Below, piece by piece: positions 59,393-64,000 of a DNA stretch of 64,000 nt (positions are counted from its first letter, which is position 1; every line of letters starts with the position of its first letter). The stretch is from Lachnospiraceae bacterium (GTDB taxonomy: Bacteria > Bacillota > Clostridia > Lachnospirales > Lachnospiraceae). The notes under the pieces are model-generated. The model was not told the origin of the DNA. It saw only the letters and a program-made list of their open reading frames with translations, and did not search any database. A program made the translations under genes and the position numbers. The stretch spans positions 186,001 to 250,000 of the forward strand of contig JAFSGE010000056.1 of assembly GCA_017434885.1 (NCBI GenBank). Direction: 5' to 3'.

Positions 59393-59428
59393 AAAAAAGT
59401 CGCAAACATTAAGTTTGCGACTTTTTTC
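59393..59428 (-). terminator. Terminator of tRNA-Pro
   Basis: AGTCGCAAAC and GTTTGCGACT form a perfect 10-bp stem with TTTTTT on the minus strand, 5 nt after the tRNA 3' end. Confidence 0.88.
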
Positions 59429-59432
59429 TCAG

Positions 59433-59505
59433 TCGGAGTGACAAGACTTGAACTTGCGGCCTCTACTTCCCTAAAGTAGCGCTCTACCACCTGAGCCACA
59501 CCCCG
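59433..59505 (-). tRNA. tRNA-Pro (anticodon AGG)
   Basis: A 73-nt cloverleaf on the minus strand: acceptor CGGGGTG/CACTCCG, D-arm GCTC/GAGC, anticodon stem CTACT/AGTAG around TTAGGGA (anticodon AGG, reading CCU), T-arm with TTCAAGT. 5' C and A73 are typical for Pro. CCA not encoded. A34 is rare in bacterial tRNAs outside Arg. Confidence 0.88.
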
Positions 59506-59668
59506 AAACGCAAGATTTATTATATATGCTATTTACAAAAAAAGCAAGCCTAATTTTCAAAAAAATCAAAAAAATTTACACAAATCACAAAAAAGCCCTA
59601 AAAATATTGCTTCCATGCCCTTTCTATAATAAAATAATAGCATATTATAAATTACGGAGGACATTTTT

Positions 59669-60457
59669 ATGTGGACACGAAGTGAACTAAAGACGCGTGC
59701 ACGCGAAATATTAAACCTTAATTATTGGAAAGCTGTGCTCGTTTCTCTGATTTATTCTTTCCTCACAGGCAGCGGTGGTGGTTCCGCAGGCTCAAGCAGT
59801 ACTGCAACCGATCAATCCGGTTCCTACGGCGGTGGCAGTGGCATCTTATCAAATCCATCCTCTGAAGACCTTGCCTTTTTCTTCGGAATGATTATCTTCA
59901 TCCTGGTATTTGTACTGATTGTTTTTGCAATTGCCTTTGCAATGAGTGCATTTATTTTTGCACCCCTGCAGGTAGGATGTCATCGTTTCTTTATCCGCTG
60001 TGAAAATCAGACAGGAGAAATCAATGATGTGGTATTTGCTTTTTCAAGCCACTACATGAACGTTGTAAAGATTATGTTCTTTTACACCCTTTACATTTTC
60101 CTATGGAGCTTGCTGTTCCTGATTCCCGGTGTTATCAAAAGCTACGAATACCGCATGATTCCTTATTTGCTTGCAGAAAATCCGGCTCTTAGTAAAAAAG
60201 AAGCTTTTGCTCTCAGCAAACAGATGATGGATGGCGAAAAGTTCAATGCATGGGTACTTGATTTATCCTTTATCGGTTGGAATATTTTAAGTGCCTTTAC
60301 CTGTTGCATCCTGGCAATTTTCTATGTAGCACCTTATCAGAATCTTACCAATGCACAGCTTTATGCTGTTTTAAAACAGAAAATTAATTACAACCAATCA
60401 AATCCGTATGATTCTTATACGCAGAATACATATGACCAAAATCCTTATCTGCAGTAA
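59669..60457 (+). CDS. DUF975 family integral membrane protein
   Basis: A 262-residue protein starting WTRSELKTRAREILNLNYWKA, the DUF975 N-terminal signature, followed by a Gly/Ser-rich loop (GSGGGSAGSSSTATDQSG), about five membrane helices with AFIFAPLQVGCHRFF, and SKQMMDGEKFNAWVLDLSFIGW between the last two. The tail is rich in Asn, Tyr and Gln. Role unknown. ACGGAGG precedes the ATG. Confidence 0.88.
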   Translation: MWTRSELKTRAREILNLNYWKAVLVSLIYSFLTGSGGGSAGSSSTATDQSGSYGGGSGILSNPSSEDLAFFFGMIIFILVFVLIVFAIAFAMSAFIFAPLQVGCHRFFIRCENQTGEINDVVFAFSSHYMNVVKIMFFYTLYIFLWSLLFLIPGVIKSYEYRMIPYLLAENPALSKKEAFALSKQMMDGEKFNAWVLDLSFIGWNILSAFTCCILAIFYVAPYQNLTNAQLYAVLKQKINYNQSNPYDSYTQNTYDQNPYLQ

Positions 60458-60469
60458 CAATATAACAAA

Positions 60470-60883
60470 TTATTGCTGTGAATATTTGAGAAACATTTCA
60501 TGAAAATGGGGCGCCTGTTTTTTTAACGAAACCGGGCGTCCTTCTTTATTCAGGAAACAATGCCTGCTCTCTCCCGTCGTTTTCACCTCTCCTGTCTTCT
60601 TATCGGTAATCACATAGCTGATGGCCAGTTTAATGCCGTTATATTCCAAAATAGAGGGTGTAATCAACACTTCATCGTCAAAGTGAACCATGGACTTATA
60701 TTCACAGGAAACAGCCAATACAGGGCTGATAATCCCCTCTTCTTCCATTGCCTTATAGCTGACCCCCATCTGGCCCATGAAATCAATTCTGGCAGATTCA
60801 AACCAACGGATATAGTTGGAATGATGAATAATTCCCATCTGGTCCGTTTCATAATATTGCGCTTTATGTTCATAAGGTTTCAT
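60470..60883 (-). CDS. Acyl-CoA thioesterase, YbgC/4HBT type
   Basis: A 137-residue hot-dog-fold protein. YYETDQMGIIHHSNYIRWFESARIDF, given in parts as YETDQMGIIHHSNY with the catalytic-type Asp and following His, is the YbgC/FadM signature; VSCEYKSMVHFDDEV and SRHCFLNKEGRPVSL follow. Hydrolyses acyl-CoA or 4-hydroxybenzoyl-CoA-like thioesters in family members. Ends convergently with the DUF975 gene and follows the AI-2E gene by 6 nt. Confidence 0.9.
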   Translation of the reverse strand: MKPYEHKAQYYETDQMGIIHHSNYIRWFESARIDFMGQMGVSYKAMEEEGIISPVLAVSCEYKSMVHFDDEVLITPSILEYNGIKLAISYVITDKKTGEVKTTGESRHCFLNKEGRPVSLKKQAPHFHEMFLKYSQQ

Positions 60884-60889
60884 ATCGCC

Positions 60890-62227
60890 TTATCTCCTTC
60901 CCTTTTTCCCATAATACTGTTTGCGAACCGGCTTTGCCTCTCCGCCTTTTGTCTGCCTTGTCTGCTCTTTTTCCGAACTATCGGCAACTTCCCTTGCAGG
61001 TTCTTTCGCCGATGCGCTCACAGCCACCTTGGCAGTTTCCGCATGTCCCTTTGGCCGATACGGCGTTTCTTTTCTGTCCTGAGCACTGTTTCTTTCATTT
61101 ACATTTTCACGAAGCAGAATATATACCGTGGAAAGCAGCGGAATGAATATCAGCATTCCCAAAACGCCCATCAGACTACCTCCGACAGTCACGGCTGCCA
61201 AAACCCAGATAGAAGGAAGTCCCACCGAATTTCCTACCACATGGGGATAAATCAGATTCCCCTCAAGCTGTTGAATTACAAGGAATAAAATTAAAAATCC
61301 GATTGCCTTGGTAGGACTGTCTACCAGAATCAGAAATGCACCGATAAAACATCCGATAAAGGCACCCACAACGGGAATCAGCGCTGTAAATGCAATCAGT
61401 ACACCTATCATCACTGCAAACGGGAAGCGCAAAACACTCATTGCTATCACAAATAAGGCACCTAAAATTACTGCCTCCACACACTGTCCTGTAATAAAAT
61501 TACTGAAATTTCTGTGAAGCAGCTTTGCCACTTTCGTAACCCATGCATGGGTCTTTGGTTTGGTATAAGCCTTTATTACACGGCTCGCCTGATCTCCCAG
61601 CTTTTCTTTCTGCATCAATACATAGAAGGAAAACACAAGCGCGATAAAGAAATTTACGGCACCGCTTGCAATACTGCTTGCCACAGAAAATGTGGATGTA
61701 AGTACATTGCCCATACCATTCTGTAAAAAGCCGATAACATCCTGCAACACATTCTGCCAATCAATTTCCGGTATCTGAATGGAACGAAGTTCATTTAACA
61801 GTTTCGGATTGGATGCAAGCAGCACTTCCAGATAACTAATGGTATTCTCCAAAAAGATAGGAATCTCCTGCGCCAGCACCTTCACAGTCTGTGCCAACTG
61901 CGGAATTACTGTCACAATCACAAGTACAATTACCAAAATCACCGCCACATAAGCAAGAATCATACAAATGGGGCGCTTCACCTTTTCTGCAAATGTACTG
62001 CGTCCTTCTTTTTCTTTCTTTATCCGAAACAGCTTTCTTTCAAAAAATCTCATGGGAATATTAATTACAAATGCAATTGCTGCCCCCAGCAAAAACGGCT
62101 TTACTATCTGCACAAAAAAAACAACTGCCTGCCACAATAAATCAATTTTCATCAGTGCAAGACATACTACTGCAGCAAATAAAATAAGCCCTCTGATATT
62201 CTTTATCTCTTTTCTGTTCAAGTTCAT
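60890..62227 (-). CDS. AI-2E (PerM) family transporter
   Basis: A 445-residue membrane protein with about eight hydrophobic segments. The FITGQCVEAVILGALFVIAM, GVLIAFTALIPVVGAFIGC and QQLEGNLIYPHVVGNSVGLP motifs are those of AI-2E/PerM/YtvI transporters. A charged, Lys/Glu-rich tail of about 70 residues (EKEQTRQTKGGEAKPVRKQ) follows. Substrates vary in the family. GGAGGG precedes ATG 62227, which overlaps the pepD stop. Confidence 0.9.
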   Translation of the reverse strand: MNLNRKEIKNIRGLILFAAVVCLALMKIDLLWQAVVFFVQIVKPFLLGAAIAFVINIPMRFFERKLFRIKKEKEGRSTFAEKVKRPICMILAYVAVILVIVLVIVTVIPQLAQTVKVLAQEIPIFLENTISYLEVLLASNPKLLNELRSIQIPEIDWQNVLQDVIGFLQNGMGNVLTSTFSVASSIASGAVNFFIALVFSFYVLMQKEKLGDQASRVIKAYTKPKTHAWVTKVAKLLHRNFSNFITGQCVEAVILGALFVIAMSVLRFPFAVMIGVLIAFTALIPVVGAFIGCFIGAFLILVDSPTKAIGFLILFLVIQQLEGNLIYPHVVGNSVGLPSIWVLAAVTVGGSLMGVLGMLIFIPLLSTVYILLRENVNERNSAQDRKETPYRPKGHAETAKVAVSASAKEPAREVADSSEKEQTRQTKGGEAKPVRKQYYGKKGRR

Positions 62228-63687
62228 CTCATACCCTCCAATAATTTCAGCAGAAACTCCCACACGCGCTTTGTGGAATCAATGCTCAGTTCCTCTTCCG
62301 TAGTGTGTATATTTTTCATATCAGGACCAAATGATACACAATCAAGCTCCGGTATCTTATCGGCAAAAATTCCACACTCAAGCCCCGCATGAATCGCCTG
62401 TATCTCAGGCTGCTGTCCGTACATCTCTTCATACAAAGCTACTATTTTTTCGCGAAGAGGCGAATCTTTCCGGTAAGCCCACCCGGGATAATCTCCGGTC
62501 ACTTCCATCTCTGCTCCTGCCAACAAGGCAAGTCCTCTCAGCCTTTCTACCAATGCTTTTTTTGCACTTTCCAATGAACTTCTCGCCGAAATGCCGATTC
62601 TGAAGCTTCCCTCTATACAGGAAAGCAGACCAAGATTTAAGGAAGTTTCTACCAATCCTTCCATTGCACCGCTCATAGCCTGCACCCCGTTTGGAATTGT
62701 CATAAGCAGAGAAATCATTTTACGGCTTGCTTGCCAATCCATTGCTTTTTCCTCTGCAATTTCCCCACATACCGCCTCTACGGTTACTCCGCTGTCTTTT
62801 TCCGCCAGTTCCTGTTTCAATTCTTTATTTACTGCTGTAACAAACTTTTTGATTCGTTCTTCCGCTTCTGCCGGGTTTATCTCCTTGTTCAAAAGAATCC
62901 GGGCTGCCGCCTCTCTCGGAATGGCATTGTCCGCAAGCCCTCCCTCCATAGATACAAGCTGAAATTCAATACAATCTGCAAGCTGACTCAACACCCTGCC
63001 CAAAAGGCAATTGGCATTTCCACGCTCTTTGTGAATTTCCACACCGGAATGACCGCCTAAAAGCCCCGAAACCTTTATCTTGCAAAGAATACCGCTTGCG
63101 GTCTGCTCCTCATATTCGTATCGCAAATTCACTCTGCAACCGCCTGCGCAGCCTGCAAGAAAAATTCCTTCTTCTTCCGAATCAAGATTTAAAAGAGTCG
63201 TTGCCCTGCAGCAGGACAAATCAATGCCTCTTGCTCCGTCCATTCCCACTTCCTCATCTACCGTAATGACAAGCTCAATTCTCGGATGCTGATATTCCTC
63301 CCCGTCAAGCAGCGCAAGTCCATAAGCCACTGCGATTCCATCATCACCGCCAAGGCTTGTTCCCTCTGCATAAATCTTATCACCGGACACTTTCAGACAG
63401 AGTCCCTCTTTTTCCATGTTGATATCACAGTCAGGCTTTTTCACCGCTACCATGTCCATATGTCCCTGTATCATCACAGGCGCGCTGTTTTCATACCCTT
63501 CTGTGGCTTCTTTTATGATAATCACATTTCCAAGCTCATCCTGATAATGCTCTAAGCTTCTCTCTTTTGCAAAACCAACAAGATAATCACTGATTTGCCG
63601 GATATTTCCCGAACCGTGGGGAATGTTGCAAATCTCTTCAAAATAATAAAAAACCCTTTCCGGGTTCAGTCCGTTAAGTACACGCAT
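62224..63687 (-). CDS. pepD: Aminoacyl-histidine dipeptidase (PepD/M20)
   Basis: A 487-residue zinc dipeptidase of the M20 family. IQGHMDMVAVK holds the first metal His/Asp, SLGGDDGIAVAYG the bridging Asp, TVDEEVGMDGARG the catalytic Glu pair, NLDSEEEG and the dimerisation-domain GGHSGVEIHKERGNAN, then GLECGIFADKIP and SFGPDMKNIHTTEE. All hallmark residues are present. Its stop overlaps the start of the AI-2E gene by 4 nt. Confidence 0.95.
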   Translation of the reverse strand: MRVLNGLNPERVFYYFEEICNIPHGSGNIRQISDYLVGFAKERSLEHYQDELGNVIIIKEATEGYENSAPVMIQGHMDMVAVKKPDCDINMEKEGLCLKVSGDKIYAEGTSLGGDDGIAVAYGLALLDGEEYQHPRIELVITVDEEVGMDGARGIDLSCCRATTLLNLDSEEEGIFLAGCAGGCRVNLRYEYEEQTASGILCKIKVSGLLGGHSGVEIHKERGNANCLLGRVLSQLADCIEFQLVSMEGGLADNAIPREAAARILLNKEINPAEAEERIKKFVTAVNKELKQELAEKDSGVTVEAVCGEIAEEKAMDWQASRKMISLLMTIPNGVQAMSGAMEGLVETSLNLGLLSCIEGSFRIGISARSSLESAKKALVERLRGLALLAGAEMEVTGDYPGWAYRKDSPLREKIVALYEEMYGQQPEIQAIHAGLECGIFADKIPELDCVSFGPDMKNIHTTEEELSIDSTKRVWEFLLKLLEGMR

Positions 63688-63744
63688 ACAACACTCTCTT
63701 TCCCAACACTATAGGTCATTTTTTCACATTCTAACCACAATCAT

Positions 63745-63784
63745 ATCATAAAAAAAGAACCCTATCAATCCCGATAAGGTTCCT
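63745..63784 (-). terminator. Terminator of rplT
   Basis: GAACCTTATC and GATAGGGTTC pair on the minus strand, followed by seven T residues, 14 nt after the rplT stop. Confidence 0.85.
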
Positions 63785-63797
63785 TGGTATGTCCTAT

Positions 63798-64000
63798 TTA
63801 TGCAAGTTTGCTCTTTGCAAGCTCTGCAAGTGTTGCAAATCCTTCTGCATCATTTACTGCCATTTCAGCAAGCATCTTTCTGTTGATATCTACTTCTGCA
63901 AGCTTAAGACCATACATAAACTTGCTGTAGGATAATCCGTTCAATCTTGCAGCAGCGTTGATACGTGCAATCCATAACTGTCTGAACTGACGCTTCTTTT
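63798..64000 (-). CDS. rplT: 50S ribosomal protein L20, C-terminal part
   Basis: The frame enters from the right edge and ends at 63798. The visible 67 codons read [20 protein letters not shown], then [28 protein letters not shown] and [13 protein letters not shown]-stop, the highly conserved L20 C-terminus. L20 binds 23S rRNA early in assembly. The upstream rpmI and infC genes, expected next to it, lie outside the window. Confidence 0.97.
   Translation of the reverse strand, partial: KKRQFRQLWIARINAAARLNGLSYSKFMYGLKLAEVDINRKMLAEMAVNDAEGFATLAELAKSKLA

Noticed and set aside
1-64000. CRISPR arrays, insertion sequences, rRNA genes, plasmid or phage structural genes
   Set aside because: No regularly spaced repeat arrays, transposase reading frames with terminal repeats, or rRNA signatures were recognised anywhere. 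The 40-nt repeats at 55.6 kb are only two units and are not CRISPR-like.

Overview
The window looks like chromosomal DNA of a low-to-mid GC Firmicute of the class Clostridia, most likely a Lachnospiraceae gut anaerobe. The signs are a PPi-type pyruvate phosphate dikinase, an ABC-F protein of the YkpA type, DUF6472 and other small proteins typical of that family, AGGAGG-like ribosome binding sites almost everywhere, and a folate cluster with a fused FolB-FolK. I cannot name genus or species. The identity of families is recalled from motifs, not from a database search.

Layout. 0-14 kb is ordinary chromosome: an ATC-hydrolase-like gene with a TetR regulator, a 7TM hybrid histidine kinase, ppdK, a GDPD esterase, an MFS transporter, an ABC-F ATPase, a PHP-HAD fusion, a YjbR-type protein and a YefM/YoeB-type toxin-antitoxin pair whose promoter spacer is a perfect 20-bp palindrome. 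14.27-21.23 kb is a small integrated island sitting in the 3' end of tRNA-Glu(CTC): it is bounded by about 51-bp direct repeats containing the tRNA 3' end, has a decayed tyrosine integrase at its left end, and carries a DUF2806 protein, a Lar-like zinc ribbon, several unknown small proteins, its own tRNA(CAT), a YafQ toxin-antitoxin pair, a ribbon-helix-helix protein, and a cysteine-rich microprotein behind a structured leader RNA. Several reading frames in it are broken, so it is probably an immobile remnant.

21.4-34.1 kb holds a cyclase-family enzyme, small proteins and a galactan or galacto-oligosaccharide utilisation locus: lipoprotein binding protein, two permeases, LacI regulator, an unrecognised 617-residue protein, a zinc ribbon, a cytoplasmic GH53 galactanase and a HAD phosphatase in one leftward operon, with a divergent GH42 beta-galactosidase. 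Both divergent promoters carry a matching LacI-type operator just after the predicted start of transcription. Imported galactan fragments would be cut by GH53 and then trimmed to galactose by GH42.

34.1-50.3 kb carries a polyphosphate group (maf, ppk1, ppx, a DUF815 ATPase), pheA, a folate operon (folC-folE-HD protein-folP-folBK), a PD-(D/E)XK nuclease-like protein, a MATE pump and small membrane proteins. 50.4-64 kb carries a nitroreductase with pyrBI, an HD-GYP protein, a Y-family polymerase with YolD behind a LexA-like box, a candidate structured small RNA at 55.57-55.70 kb with two 40-nt repeat units whose stems covary, a MazF-like/HTH pair, an RlmCD-type methyltransferase, a lone CheY, tRNA-Pro(AGG), DUF975, thioesterase, AI-2E transporter, pepD and the end of rplT.

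Most interesting: the 55.6-kb RNA candidate, the unknown protein in the galactan operon, the structured leader before the Cys-rich microprotein, the palindrome-in-spacer promoter, and an apparently leaderless SOS polymerase.
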